Of a stretch of DNA of 64,000 nucleotides, positions 49,928 through 61,767 are shown in pieces. The stretch spans positions 11,663,655 to 11,727,654 of the forward strand of contig OZ005738.1 of assembly GCA_963930755.1 (NCBI GenBank), written 5' to 3'. The stretch's first letter is position 1, and every line of letters starts with the position of its first letter. Source of the stretch: Eudasyphora cyanicolor. Taxonomy: Eukaryota; Arthropoda; Insecta; Diptera; Muscidae. The position numbers and the translations under genes were made by a program. The notes below the pieces were generated by a model. It had not been told where the DNA came from. It did not search any database and was given only the letters and a program-made list of their open reading frames with translations.

Positions 49928-51060
49928 GGCTACGCAAGCAACTTTGTGTGTTTGGTTGTTGTGCCTTTTTGTGTTTTTGAAACTGTAATGACAAACAAAA
50001 AAGAGAAAAAAACTAATGTCAGTCTCCAATTTAATCGGAAATATTGATTGTTAAAATGATAATGGGGTGCATTAAGTTATTAGCTATATATGATACAACT
50101 CATGGGGTATTCGGTATTCCATGATACACTGTATCATGTATATCATTGATACAGTTATTATATATATTACAAGGGTTTTCATATTATTGTGGAGTCATAT
50201 GCCAAATAAAAAATGGGAAAACCCCCTCAACACATGTATAAAAACACATACGCAATACAATAAACAAACACTTTTATGAAAAAAAAAAACACACACTCCC
50301 GTACACACGCCACATTTGTATATTTTGTATTCGTTATTATTTTTAATTTAATCGTATTTTTTACTATATTTATATTGGTTAATAAATAATTATTTATTTT
50401 TTTAAGGAGGAATTGTGCCATGAAAAAATTGGAACTAATTACTTTGTATTTATGAATATCTACTGTCACTTCATTTTAATTTTATTTATTATATTCATAT
50501 TTGTATATTTTCCTTCATGGTGTTTCGCACACATTCAAACACAAACTGCATATACATGTATACATATATATATTTTTGTATATGTATTATTGGCAAACAT
50601 ATTCACATTTTCTCCCCAGCTTTAATTTTTTTTCACAATGCCAGCAAATACGTAGCAGAAATCGAATTAATTTTATGCCAACACATTTCATACTTTTCTT
50701 GCATGTTACGACGAAATATCGTTCATAATTTATGAGTAATTTCCTCAGCTTTTATGAAATTAAGGGAAAAACTTAATTTTTCTCTATGGAAAATATGTAT
50801 TGAGCAAAAAATGATACGTAAAACACTTCCATCGTCATCACACATCAGCGAGACTGATGACCTTTCGAAATCGACAAAAACTCACCTTAAATTTACAAAA
50901 TGCTCTTGATCATCAGTCTTAATTCATTAAATAAATATATTTTCACTATCACTCTGGGATTAATATTGAAATTCACACTAATATAATATATTATTCACGT
51001 AAGAAGAATAAAAACGATGCTAATTCCAGTCGATTACAGAAAAAATGGCAGCCATGCTGA
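49928..51060 (-). promoter_or_regulatory. Pcf11 5' UTR and promoter region
   Basis: On the minus strand an acceptor (ATTACAG) ends at 49983, so the start-codon exon probably runs from 49982. A strong donor (TTTAAG|GTGAGT) at 50886 suggests a non-coding first exon lying somewhere between 50886 and about 51060, making a 5' UTR intron of about 900 bp. No TATA box is certain. Confidence 0.5.
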
Positions 51061-51214
51061 ATTTCGGAATATGGTGGTAAATATGACGGCTTGTGTTATC
51101 ATTGTTCAGTGAATTGTGGTTACATTTGTCAAGCAAGGGTCCGTGGTTAATGTTGTACGATCTGTCGTCCAAGATACAGTGCCAAACGTGGCATAAGATT
51201 CAAGGCTTCTTTAG

Positions 51215-51805
51215 ACACACGTAACCGTAAGATGACATTAGCGTAAACGTAACGGTAGCCATCAGCTCAATTAGTCAGCATGGAAATACGACCTATGATA
51301 AATGGTTGGTAACCGTAACCCCCCTCAGCGTAACGAATCAGCTGGTTCAATCTGCCATATGGAAATCAGTGTAAATTAGCCAAAGGACGTTGGAAACTGC
51401 TTAAATTTAATCTGGACAAAATCAGTAAAAGAATGAAATAAAAAGAAATTAATGCAAAATTTTTGAAACGGAATGAAAAATAGGCAATAAGATGATAAAA
51501 TAAGACCAAGTAAATATAAAACAAAACTATGTTTATGCTGCGTCTGAGTCATGTTTCACGTTTTTAAATTTTTGGGTAGTTGCTCCACCAGGCAAGGTTA
51601 CGGCTACGCTAAATTTAAAGTTTGCCTAATCCGTCTTAAGCCATTATTCACACTTGCAATTACGGAAGACCCTTTCTCCCCCTGCGTCCCCATCCCACAA
51701 ACTCTGCAATTCTGCGGGGGGAAATTGCAAATGTGAATATGGACTAAGTCCGATTCACTACGCTACGAACAACGTTACGTTTACGCATGACTAACCTAGT
51801 CTCGA
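51215..51805. mobile_element. MITE-like inverted-repeat element, copy A
   Basis: Ends rich in GTAACGTTACGTTTACGCAT-type and AACGTAACGG-type sequence in opposite orientation (left arm about 51220-51290, right arm about 51750-51800). The interior (51405-51525) matches the reverse complement of 53690-53790 in copy B, for example AATAGGCAATAAGATGATAA against the complement of TTATCACCTATT. Boundaries approximate; no coding capacity. It lies between Pcf11 and the Ntmt 3' end. Confidence 0.6.
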
Positions 51806-52547
51806 TGCCAGCCTTTTTAAAGCTGCAACCGGCCGACGTCGGCATTCGACGTTTGTCAACGTGGTGTTTGTGTGCACAGAAAATAAAAGTATGAAATTTG
51901 AGTTTGACAGACACCGGACGCTTTCACTGGTATTTAAGAGATACGCTTAAAATGTCATACAAGTCTGGCCTGGTGGCGACTTCTGGAATCAGGATCTTCT
52001 CTGAACTAGAGTGACTAAATAAGACATATTTTTTTGAAATATAAAAAAGGGACTTTAAAACTAGTTGGCTCATATCTTAATTCCAAATGTCGTTATATTT
52101 TACAGTCGGAATTTTAAAATTCTATTACAATAAATATGAAAGCAATATTTTCCCGCCCGTTATATGAAAATTACGCAGACAATCTTTCTCCACTGGGATT
52201 TTTTCAAAAAGGAACCCTGTGGAAGTTGGAAAAGAGCCAACGAAACGCCGGAGGGAAAGCCGAACATATACACATATAAAAGGATAAAAAATCGTTTAGA
52301 AAATTCAACATTTGTATATGTTTATTTATTGGACTCGAGATATTTCATGCAGTATTTTTCCCTTAAACTAGTACATCTTCCATTTATATAAACTATCTTA
52401 AATCTTGCCCTAGTTATATTTCTTTATCTAGTATTAAAAAAGTCATTTACATAAGTGGTGATTTGTCATGCCTACTAAAACATATTGCAATTTATTAAAA
52501 AAATCAAGTCTATATACGATTATAATTTTACAACTACATTATTATTG
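51806..52547. other. Ntmt 3' flank
   Basis: AT-rich stretch holding the likely Ntmt 3' UTR next to 52547 (minus strand). No other feature recognised. Confidence 0.4.
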
Positions 52548-53300
52548 CTATTCGTTTTGTGCGAGTGGTCGACTAGCTATCATATAGACAGGATATAAGC
52601 CTTTAGGTAAATTCTTTTGTTTTGTCGTTTTTACAATGCGATAACCAGCTTGTTTCAGAAAACTCTCGTATGCCTTTAGAGGTCTTGTTACCGAAGAATC
52701 CGTTTCGTCTTTGTCGGTTTTTTTGGATGATGTTACATTCTCCTTCATCACGAATACGCCATCATCGGCCAGACCAGTTTTTATACGTTGGAAAAAGTTC
52801 AGCAAATCATCATCTGTTAAATGTCCCAAAACCCATTGCGACCACACTACATCGTATTTCTGGGGACTTGGGGAGAATTCTTGAAGACCAACATTGTAAA
52901 TTTCTCCCAAACGCTTGGGATAACCAAGTGTTGAACCCATATCTGTTGTACAGTATTCTCTAGCTCTTTCGGCAAAAGTAGGATCTTGCTCCACAAGGTC
53001 CACCTTTTCAAACATGGGCATCAGTAAGTTCTTAGACACACGTCCAATGCCAGCTCCACAATCCAAGGCATATTTTTTATGTACATCCCTGATTTTTAAT
53101 TCTCGCAGGAAGTTCTGTGATTCTAGAACGTCAACGGCATTAATGTAACCCAATCCTCCCAACATTCCATTAACCGTAGCTGGCACCTCTGACCAATACT
53201 TTTGTGCCTTTACATAAAATTCTTGCTCTGGTTTCGTAGTTTCAGTTTCCTGGTTGACAACTTCATTTGTGCGTGATTCTTGTATCTCCGAGTCCTCCAT
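52548..53300 (-). CDS. Ntmt: N-terminal Xaa-Pro-Lys N-methyltransferase
   Basis: SAM-dependent alpha-N-methyltransferase (NTMT1/NRMT family) that methylates the exposed N-terminus of proteins beginning Xaa-Pro-Lys after Met removal, such as RCC1 and some histones. Single exon, 250 aa (human NTMT1 223 aa; the extra length is an acidic Gln/Glu N-terminus). Conserved blocks: YWSEVPATVNGMLGG at residues 35-49; SAM motif I LDCGAGIGRVS at 79-89; the acidic post-I loop VDLVEQD at 100-106; and the substrate-site stretch VVWSQWVLGHLTDDDL at 151-166, followed by FVMKENV. Start ATG at 53300. The gene is intact and lies between inverted copies of a MITE-like family. Confidence 0.93.
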   Translation of the reverse strand: MEDSEIQESRTNEVVNQETETTKPEQEFYVKAQKYWSEVPATVNGMLGGLGYINAVDVLESQNFLRELKIRDVHKKYALDCGAGIGRVSKNLLMPMFEKVDLVEQDPTFAERAREYCTTDMGSTLGYPKRLGEIYNVGLQEFSPSPQKYDVVWSQWVLGHLTDDDLLNFFQRIKTGLADDGVFVMKENVTSSKKTDKDETDSSVTRPLKAYESFLKQAGYRIVKTTKQKNLPKGLYPVYMIASRPLAQNE

Positions 53301-53573
53301 AATGAAGAATGCTAGGCGTTTCTGTTAGAAAACGGAATCTGAGGAGTAAGTGAGTTAATATTCGATATAATTTACTGTATTGCAAATAAAATATTTACAT
53401 CCCGCTAATCGTCAATACTCAATACTATACAAAACAAGGCAAAGGCACATTTATTTTCTGCAGCTGTCAAACAAATATTTGTTTTGCCTTAAGCATAGTT
53501 AGTGACAAATGTATCGTAGAAATGCGGATCATTTGTTCTGTTCAAGTTAGTGGATAAGGTATGAGATACGAGT

Positions 53574-54185
53574 TAAGGTCGGGTTAGGCAAACGAAACCG
53601 TAACGTAACATTAGCGCAGCCATACCGTTGAACGCTGGAGCAATTACCTAAAACTTGAAAAACGTGCCATTTGGCAGACATTCACTAAACTAAAATGTCA
53701 ACTTTATTATTTTATTCTATATTTTCTTGCTCTTATTTAACATTTTATCACCTATTTATCATTCCATTTCAAAAGTTTCTTCTTTTTTCGTTGTTTTTTG
53801 TTGGCGTTGCACGTAGACGTACCTTTCAAAACAAGTTTCAGCCGTTTACTCGTTTACACTGATTTTCATGCGTCAGTATTGGTCAGAGGTGCCGCTATTA
53901 AATGGTAATTTTTATTGACACTTACACATTTCTTTTTATTTAATATTCGCAGCTTTGTGTTCGGTTCAACATATGTGAATTTGTGCGACATACATACATT
54001 TTAATGAAATTTAATGAATTTTAATGAACGATGAAAAAAAATTCTCGAAACAGAATACGTTGTTTGAACGCAAATTCAACTTCAAATGAGAATTGCATAA
54101 AAAATTGCAAGTGTGAATATAAACTCAGCTGATTTGTTACGCTACGGGACTTTACGGTTACGTTTTCTTACCCTGCCTTTAAAGC
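53574..54185. mobile_element. MITE-like inverted-repeat element, copy B
   Basis: The left arm (AAGGTCGGGTTAGGCAAACG, then AAACCGTAACGTAACATTAGCG) and the complement of the right arm (AAAGGCAGGGTAAGAAAACG, then TAACCGTAAAG) pair over about 45 bp. The interior is the inverted counterpart of copy A (51215-51805). Non-coding. It lies in the Ntmt/eIF3m divergent upstream region. Confidence 0.68.
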
Positions 54186-54325
54186 GTACAGTCTGTCAAA
54201 CTCGACTTTCAACGACGTCGCCTACTTAAGTATGAGCCTGAAAGCTGTAAGCATACTCCAAATTGAAAGTAATTAAAATAATTATCAAGATGTTGGGTGT
54301 TGTCATTTCTAAATATTGCTAGCTC

Positions 54326-55064
54326 TTACGGCCTGTTTCTGTATTTCTAACGAAAGTCTCTGCGAACGAAAACCAATCACTCACTTTCGTCTGGAATTTG
54401 GTTTCTCTAAGGTTCGTTTGTTCGTTCGCCTGGCTTTACGTCAATGACGTTAACAATTTACCAATTGGCAAATAATGGAATTGCCAGGTCAATAATTTCA
54501 CAACTTCCGGTCTAAAAAAGCACACATTTTTGTATGGTCGACCTTAGAAAATACAACTCTGTATCCTTTACACTGGTGGTGACCAAAAATCAACCCTGGG
54601 TGGTTCAGCTGAGCTGATCCAACACTCTCATTTCTTTCTCTCTCTCTCTCACGTCTCTCTCATTGTGCACTGATGAATTTTTCCATCTCAGCGAGCTGCC
54701 AATGTTGACTTCTTTATGCTTCAAAATGTAAACATATGTATACAATTTTATCATTATTTAATTGTTTTTACCATAATTACATTTATATCTACTTATTTTT
54801 TGCTTTTAATAACGTTTTTATTGTCATTGTTCTTATCAGTCGACAAATAAAATAAAGTGACTCGATCTGACATTTGTGTTCGCCCAGATGACAGCAAAGA
54901 GAGATAGAGAAACCAAAATTTACACTGAAATGATTACGTTTTCGTACGAGTTCATTATCGTGCGACTTGCCGTTGTGATGGTAGTTAGTGAAACCCAAAT
55001 CAGCTGTTTGTCGTCTGGCAAGCGAACGAAAGCAAAATTTTAAGTTACAGAAACAGGCTGTTAA
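54326..55064. mobile_element. ~735-bp terminal-inverted-repeat element upstream of eIF3m
   Basis: The left end GGCCTGTTTCTGTATTTCTAA and the right end TTACAGAAACAGGCTG are reverse complements in the core GCCTGTTTCTGTA. The inner parts also pair (GCGAACGAAAA against GCGAACGAAAG in opposite sense). The interior carries a TCTCTCTC run at about 54635-54662 and no protein signature. It ends 240 bp before the eIF3m ATG. Confidence 0.65.
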
Positions 55065-55302
55065 TAGTTATAGGTATATCTACAATTGAACGATAAATTT
55101 AGCAATACAAACTCGTTTACGTCCACGTCGTTTTCGTTGTATTTAGTCTACTAGTCGCTGTTGGCATTCATCGAGATATGTTAACCCAGCTGTCATTCAT
55201 TTGTTTTCTCTTTCTCCTGCCTTCAAAAAAGAAGCGACGTGTGTTGCTTATAATTTGCAGTTAATTTATTAAAAAGTATCCAGAAAAAACATCAAAAACA
55301 AA

Positions 55303-56674
55303 ATGATGAACTCTCCACCAGTTTTCATAGACCTGTCCATGGATGAGCAGGTATATTTTTGTATAATATAAAGAAGCGTTGCGAAAAATAAACCCCAATA
55401 TAATTTGCACAAATTGTTTGAGGTTATGTTTTTCGTCTGCCTCTAAAACAAGATTTGTGATACATTTTATGATAATGTTGTTTTTTGGTCAATAGGTTCA
55501 GGAATTGAGAAAATATTTCAAAAATTTGGGTGCCGAAATATCCTCGGAGAAGTCTAGCAAGGGCGTGGAAGACGATTTGCATAAAATCATTGGAGTTTGC
55601 GATGTTTGCTTTAAAGATGGAGAGCCAACACAGATTGACTGCATACTCAATAGTATTGTGTCAATTATGATCACGGTAGGTAGTGACTAATTTTGCTTAA
55701 CGAATGGTGGTGTTAGAGTGTTTATTTTTTTGCAGATTTCCTTGGATCGTGGGGAAAACATAATTTTGGCCTATTGTGAGAAGATGACCAAAGCTCCTAA
55801 TGTACCGCTAACTAAAGTTTGCCTTCAGTCACTTTGGCGTCTTTTCAATAACCTGGATACTGCCTCTCCGTTGCGTTATCACGTCTATTACCATTTGGTG
55901 CAGGTGGCCAAGCAGTGTGACCAAGTTATGGAAGTTTTTACCGGCGTTGAACAAGTGAAAACACAGTTTGCCAACTGCCCACCTTCGGCTGAACAAATGC
56001 AAAAATTATACCGTCTTCTTCACGATGTTACAAAGGACACCAACCTGGAAGTTTCAGCTAAAGTAATGATTGAACTATTGGGAACCTATACCTCCGATAA
56101 CGCTTGCGTTGCCCGTGAAGATGCCATGAAGTGCATTGTTACCGCCCTGGCTGATCCCAATACATTCCTATTGGATCCCTTGTTGGCCCTGAAGCCTGTT
56201 CGTTTCCTTGAGGGTGATTTAATACATGACTTGCTGTCTATATTTGTGTCTGAAAAGTTGCCGGCCTACGTGCAGTTCTACGAAGACCATCGAGAATTTG
56301 TAAATTCGCAAGGCCTGAATCACGAACAAAACATGAAGAAAATGCGCTTACTTACTTTCATGCAATTGGCCGAAAGCAATCCAGAAATGAGCTTCGAAAC
56401 TCTCACCAAGGAATTGCAAATAACTGAAGATGAAGTTGAACCTTTCGTCATTGAGGTACTCAAAACTAAATTGGTAAGGGCCCGTCTCGACCAGGCCAAC
56501 CGCAAAGTACACATCTCTTCCACAATGCATCGTACGTTCGGCGCCCCACAATGGGAGCAATTGAGAGATCTTTTACATGCTTGGAAAGAGAACTTGAGTT
56601 CTGTGCGCGATGGTTTAACAAAAGTGTCAGCGGTACAGTTGGATTTAGCTAGAAGTCAAAAGTTGGTTCATTAG
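55303..56674 (+). CDS. eIF3m: Eukaryotic translation initiation factor 3 subunit M
   Basis: PCI-domain subunit of the eIF3 complex, which holds the 40S ribosome during initiation; the Drosophila gene is also called Tango7. Three exons, 55303-55350, 55496-55675 and 55736-56674, join in phase 0 and give 388 aa (fly about 387, human 374). The start gives MMNSPPVFIDLSMDEQ, with a second Met next to it. The N-terminal helical part contains NIILAYCEKMTKAPN. The PCI domain spans about residues 210-345, including LLTFMQLAESNPEMSF, then VEPFVIEVLKTKLVRARLDQ, the typical winged-helix end. It converges on O-fut1 with 236 bp between the stops. Confidence 0.95.
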
Positions 56675-56910
56675 TTAGCGCAACGCACATAAAGATCAGT
56701 TACCAATCAACATATAAAACAAGCTATGTATAATTTTTTATGACGTCTATATATTTAAAAGGATACAAATATAAAATGGGTCACCCCAAACACAGTAGGG
56801 GGTGCCACTAAACTAAACAATAAATCAACTGGTAAAAGTTTATTTCTTAGCTTATAAGTCTAAATGCAATGAGATTATTTGAAATCGTGAAATGTTCGAA
56901 CGGTTGAACA

Positions 56911-58176
56911 TTAGAGTTCTTCGTGAACTTTCATATGTTGACGTTCTTTTTCCTTGGGATAAGCCCAAAAGTAGGACGGAAACCCCTTGACATCTCGCTC
57001 CCTTTTGACAAATGCCGAATATGAAGAAATGCAGTTACCTATAAAATGATTTGACATACCCAATATGGCCAAATCAAGGTGGGGATTATCCTCTGGTAGA
57101 CGATAGGCTGTGATATTCATACGCTGCAAAGCGCTGTTTAGTTCCGTTATCATATGATTGGCATCGGAAGCCACAAAAATTGAGCGAACTTCATTTTTGG
57201 GTTGATCCTGTTTGACATTTTTTATTAAACGCTTTATTTGTCGTATAATTAGCTCTTTCGGCGGCATGCAAAGTTCCGCATACAAATTACCCTTTTCGTT
57301 ATTATAGCCCAAACATTGTGGAGAAGCAAATAACTGTTGACTATCGCGTATATGGTCGCAAGCTCTGACCCAGTCAATGCCATTGCGAAGATGTATTCCC
57401 AGAAATGAACCTTTGGGCAAAGTATTTTTAATGAACTTTGAAGCAGCATCGCTATACTTCTCACTCCACTTTAGATGGGCATGTAATTCTCGATTTTCTT
57501 TCTGGACAGGAAAGCTGGCTGGAGAACCAGTGAAAGCTATTACAGGCCATGCAGATGGCGGATAGCGTTCATTCCATCTCTCGGCCGTGTTGCTATGATG
57601 TACGTCAAAATGTAGCGGACCATAAAATTCAGATTCAATAAAATTTATTTCAAATGTGTCCCAAAATGGGCCGAATGGATTTCCTTCTTTGGCGTGACAA
57701 CCTGGTTTAGTGCCGCCACCACCTCCTTTGTTCTGTATACTCTTACGCTCCATATAACAAAATGAGATACGTTTTTCTATAGGCCAAATTTTAGGAGCTA
57801 ATTTGTCCATAAAATCCGCCATCAAAATAACGCGATGATACTTTTGAAGAGACTCCACATCGAAATAGGTATCAAACGGAACTTGTATTGAACGCATTTC
57901 GCCTTTGCGGTACTCCACCCAGGGTGGCAAAATCAATGTACGATCTAAAGCCTTGGCAAATGCTAGAGCTCCCAAAAAATGGTCGGCTTGATTGCCAAAA
58001 CGTCCTATATTAAAAAAAAATGCAGAAATATTGTAGATTCTGGCTTTTTGGGAATAGTATTTATGTATTAACTTACCCATACATGGACAGTAGGAGATAT
58101 AGCCATTGGAATCTGCTTCCAGAGCAACTAATGTCCAAATCAAAGCCGTGAAAATCAATAATTTAAAAGCGAGCAT
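56911..58176 (-). CDS. O-fut1: GDP-fucose protein O-fucosyltransferase 1
   Basis: ER enzyme that adds O-fucose to EGF repeats of Notch and other proteins, and also helps Notch fold. Two exons on the minus strand: 58176-58077 and 58004-56911. The 72-nt intron (58076-58005) has GTAAGT and ATATAG borders, and the split codon is Gly34. Mature product 397 aa (fly about 402). A signal peptide covers about residues 1-20. CPCMGRFGNQADHFLG at about 30-45 is the family's GDP-fucose-site start. HLRNGIDWVRAC carries the expected sugar-nucleotide-binding Arg, and VASDANHMI follows. The C-terminal HEEL is a KDEL-like ER-retrieval signal. The intron is stop-free and in frame, so a gene finder could wrongly report a 421-aa single-exon protein. 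Confidence 0.95.
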   Translation of the reverse strand: MLAFKLLIFTALIWTLVALEADSNGYISYCPCMGKLIHKYYSQKARIYNISAFFFNIGRFGNQADHFLGALAFAKALDRTLILPPWVEYRKGEMRSIQVPFDTYFDVESLQKYHRVILMADFMDKLAPKIWPIEKRISFCYMERKSIQNKGGGGGTKPGCHAKEGNPFGPFWDTFEINFIESEFYGPLHFDVHHSNTAERWNERYPPSAWPVIAFTGSPASFPVQKENRELHAHLKWSEKYSDAASKFIKNTLPKGSFLGIHLRNGIDWVRACDHIRDSQQLFASPQCLGYNNEKGNLYAELCMPPKELIIRQIKRLIKNVKQDQPKNEVRSIFVASDANHMITELNSALQRMNITAYRLPEDNPHLDLAILGMSNHFIGNCISSYSAFVKRERDVKGFPSYFWAYPKEKERQHMKVHEEL

Positions 58177-59042
58177 TTTTTTGGCTTCGCGGCTTTTCTT
58201 TTGTTTTTGCGCAAATAAAATTTGATTTTTAAGAAATCTTTCTCTTGCTCACTTCCACATTACAAGTAATGATTTTTAAATATTTTTATTAAACAGGATA
58301 TTACTGTTTTTATACAGGATTTGGGATTTGACCAGCAAAAATGCAACTTTTTGTTCTTTAAGGTTTTACCGGCTGCTAGTGTAGCAGTGACGTTTACGCT
58401 AGTACCATGATACAATAAGGAAGGTATTGTTGATAAATTAGTTATCGAAATGTAAAGCAAGGATTTACGGCGCAAATCGAGTCATTTTATTAAAGAATTT
58501 GCTTCTAATTATATTTTTTACTACACTTTGATTTTTTTACTATTAACACAACTTAAATTTATTATTATTCGCCTCCATTAACCCAAATAATCAAAAAGTT
58601 ATCGAATACTGTTTATCGAATTTCCCACATATCTATAGAAATCAAGACCATATCGCTCCCTTACTTTAAGAGTGGCATAACTCAGAATTTGAAAATTTTA
58701 AGACGAGAAACTTTAAGTCTGCATTAACAGATAAGTAAAATGATATAAGAATTTTAAAAACGCTGGAGTGATCAGTTATATGTTTGTTTACTTATAAACT
58801 AAAATTCGTTGAGATTAATTTATAGGTATTTGCAAAATTCGCATTTCCGAAGGCAACATAACAATTTTTGAATTTGATTTACGTCACTCTTAAGTGAACG
58901 AATATAATTGATGATATGATAAATGTGTCATCGCTGTGTGTGTCGGCTAAAAGAGTCTCAGCTGTGTTTGTCGCGTCTTGCAACGTGGAGAGTTTCCTCG
59001 GAATAATTGTGCATTTAAACAACACCTGCTCCCAATTCCAGA
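58177..59042. promoter_or_regulatory. Divergent O-fut1 / CysRS upstream region
   Basis: An 866-bp spacer between two genes transcribed away from each other, so it must hold both promoters. Two TATCGAAT half-DRE motifs lie near 58603-58622. No TATA box or repeat is certain. The CysRS 5' UTR probably includes the GC-richer stretch before 59043. Confidence 0.45.
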
Positions 59043-61670
59043 ATGGCTAAACGTCAACAGCCTTTGTGGCAGCCGCCCACCCCAGCTGAAGCTCCAAAAT
59101 TGCGATTGTTCAACAGCTTGACCAGACAAAAGGAGGAATTCGTACCTTTGGATGGAAATAATGTAACCTGGTATAGCTGCGGACCAACTGTTTACGATGC
59201 ATCTCATATGGGTCACGCCAGGTAATTTTGAAAAAATGTGGCCAATAACATTTCTTCCATGCTAATGAAATTTTATTTCATATTATTCGTTACCTTTTTA
59301 ACCCGTTAGGTCCTACATTTCCTTTGATATTTTGCGACGTGTTCTCTCCGATTATTTTGGCTACAACATTCACTATGTCATGAACATTACAGACATCGAT
59401 GATAAGATAATAAAACGCGCTCGTCAAAATTATCTCTTTGATTGTTACAAACAGAAAGCCACGACAGCTCCTTTAGACCAGCTACTGGAAGATCAGCGTT
59501 CGGTTTTAGTGCAGTTCCAAAACACTTGCGCCAAAAACACGGATCCCGACAAGAAAGTGATGCTGGATAAATTATATGACCGCATGAATAACGCTGTGGA
59601 TCTCTTAGCCAAAGCTGTGGCCAATGGAAATCAAGAGGAGATCAATAAGGCTCGAGACTTTTATCTTATGGAGGCTAAAGATCCCATATCGGATTGGTTA
59701 GACGCTAAAGAAGGATCGTCTATTAATGATAACGCTATATTCGAATCACTACCTCGTTACTGGGAAGATCAATTCCATAATGATATGCAGGCCTTAAATG
59801 TAAGTCAAATAAATTTCAACAAAATTTAATTGATAAAGCATTTCTTCTTTGTCTAGATATTACCCCCCGATGTTCTAACCCGTGTCTCTGAATATGTACC
59901 ACAAATTGTCCTCTTTATTCAACGTATTATTGACAATGGCTTGGCGTATGCCGCCAATGGTTCGGTATATTTTAGCGTGAATGCTTTCGATGCAAAAGAA
60001 AAACATTTCTATGCTAAATTAGTTCCTGAGGCCTATGGCGATACCAAGCAACTGCAGGAGGGCGAGGGTGACTTGTCTGTGGGCGAAGAACGCTTAACAG
60101 AGAAACGTTCCGCTAATGATTTTGCTTTATGGAAAGCTAGTAAAGCTGGCGAACCTTGGTGGGATAGTCCATGGGGCAAGGGGCGTCCTGGCTGGCACAT
60201 TGAATGCTCTGCCATGGCTTCTGATATATTTGGACCGAAATTCGATATCCACACTGGAGGAGTAGATCTTAAATTCCCTCATCATGACAATGAGTTGGCT
60301 CAATCCGAGGCAGCATTTGACGAAGCGGAGTGGGTTAAATATTTTTTGCATACAGGACACTTGACAATAGCCGGTTGCAAAATGTCAAAATCTTTGAAAA
60401 ATTTCATAACCATACAACAGGCTCTGCAGAAGCACACACCTTGTCAGTTACGTTTGGCATTTTTACTGCACTCTTGGAAGGATACTCTGGATTATTCAGA
60501 CAATACGATGGACATGGCCATACAATTCGAGCGGTTCTTGAATGTAAGTGAGCATTTAACTATGTGTATACGAGTTCGTGTAAAGATTTTTGCAAGGAAA
60601 TTTAAAAAAGTTTCTAAATGGCGTAGGATTGTTTTTGTAAACGGAACAGTCTTCATTTGTCCATGTTTTTCAATACATTTCATTCTGTTAAATACAGGAA
60701 TTCTTCCTCAACGTTAAAGACTTAACACGTCATGTTACTTCCGATGAGCCTCGAAAGCAATTTGACGCTTGGACCTCAATTGAAGCTGGACTTCAAAAGA
60801 AATTCAACGAAATAAGAAATGCAGTACACAGTGCCTTATGTGGTATGTCAGCCGAAATATAGTAGACATTTCAAAAAAATTAAATTCTAACTATTTCCAG
60901 ATAATGTCGATACACGCAGTGCCCTTGACGCCTTAAGAGATCTGGTCACGGCTGCCAATATTTACATACGTGATAATAAGGATGGTTTGAATTGTTTGCT
61001 GTTACGTAAAATTGCTACTTATATCACTGATCTGTTGCGTATATTTGGAGCAATTCAGCAAAAGCCCGGCATGGGCTTCCCAGTTGGTGGTTCTGCAGAA
61101 GGCAACGTAGATCTGGAATCAACGGTATTGCCTTATGTCGAAGCTACAGCCGTTTTTAGAAACCAAGTACGTGAACTAGCCAAATCACTGAAGGCAACCG
61201 ATATTTTGAAATTATGTGACGAACTCAGAGACGATGTACTTCCGAATTTGGGAGTACGTTTGGAAGATAAAGAGGGTGGTAAATATGCCGTCAAGCTGGT
61301 AGATCGGGAAACTTTGTTCAAAGAACGCGAAATGAAGAAAGCTGCTGAAGCAGAACGTCTAGCCGAAAAAGAACGCAAGAAGCAAGCAGCGGCCGAAGCA
61401 GCAGCTGCCAAGGAAGCTCAAAAGAAAATTAATCCTAAGGAAATGTTTTTAAGTGAAACCGACAAGTATTCTAAATTTGACGAAAATGTAAGTATACAAA
61501 GATTGAAAACATGTCCGCAATATCTACAATTGTATTTATTTCAGGGCTTACCGACACATGACAAAGAGGGCAAGGAGGTTAGCAAAGGTCAGCTAAAGAA
61601 ACTGCAAAAGTTGCAAGCCCAGCAAGAAACACGTTATAAGGAATTCTTGGCTTCTGTAAATGGGGCATAA
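59043..61670 (+). CDS. CysRS: Cysteinyl-tRNA synthetase, cytoplasmic
   Basis: Class I aminoacyl-tRNA synthetase charging tRNA-Cys. Six exons join in frame: 59043-59221, 59310-59799, 59857-60543, 60698-60842, 60901-61487 and 61545-61670; 737 aa (fly about 741). The zinc ligand Cys46 of SCGPTVYD is followed by HIGH-type HMGH at 55-58. ITDIDDKIIKRA follows. GWHIECSAM and FPHHDNELAQSEA supply the other zinc ligands. The KMSKS motif is exact at residues 398-402, with SLKNFITI after it. The eukaryote-specific insertion between the first motifs and the C-terminal Lys/Ala/Glu-rich coiled segment (KAAEAERLAEKERKK) mark the cytoplasmic form. The start ATG is the first in the frame. It ends 97 bp from the Nup37 stop. 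Confidence 0.95.
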
Positions 61671-61767
61671 AAAATGCAAAAAAAAGTAATTGTGTTCGTG
61701 TTTTGCAATATCGAAATGAAGAATATTTAATAAAAAAAACCATACAAACTAATTACACAGAATGCAT

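Noticed and set aside
57249..57464. Extra minus-strand frame within O-fut1
   Set aside because: Alternative frame of the O-fut1 coding sequence.
56911..58176. O-fut1 as a single-exon 421-aa gene
   Set aside because: The 24-residue stretch breaks the conserved CPCMGRFGNQ motif and has perfect splice borders, so a two-exon model is preferred.
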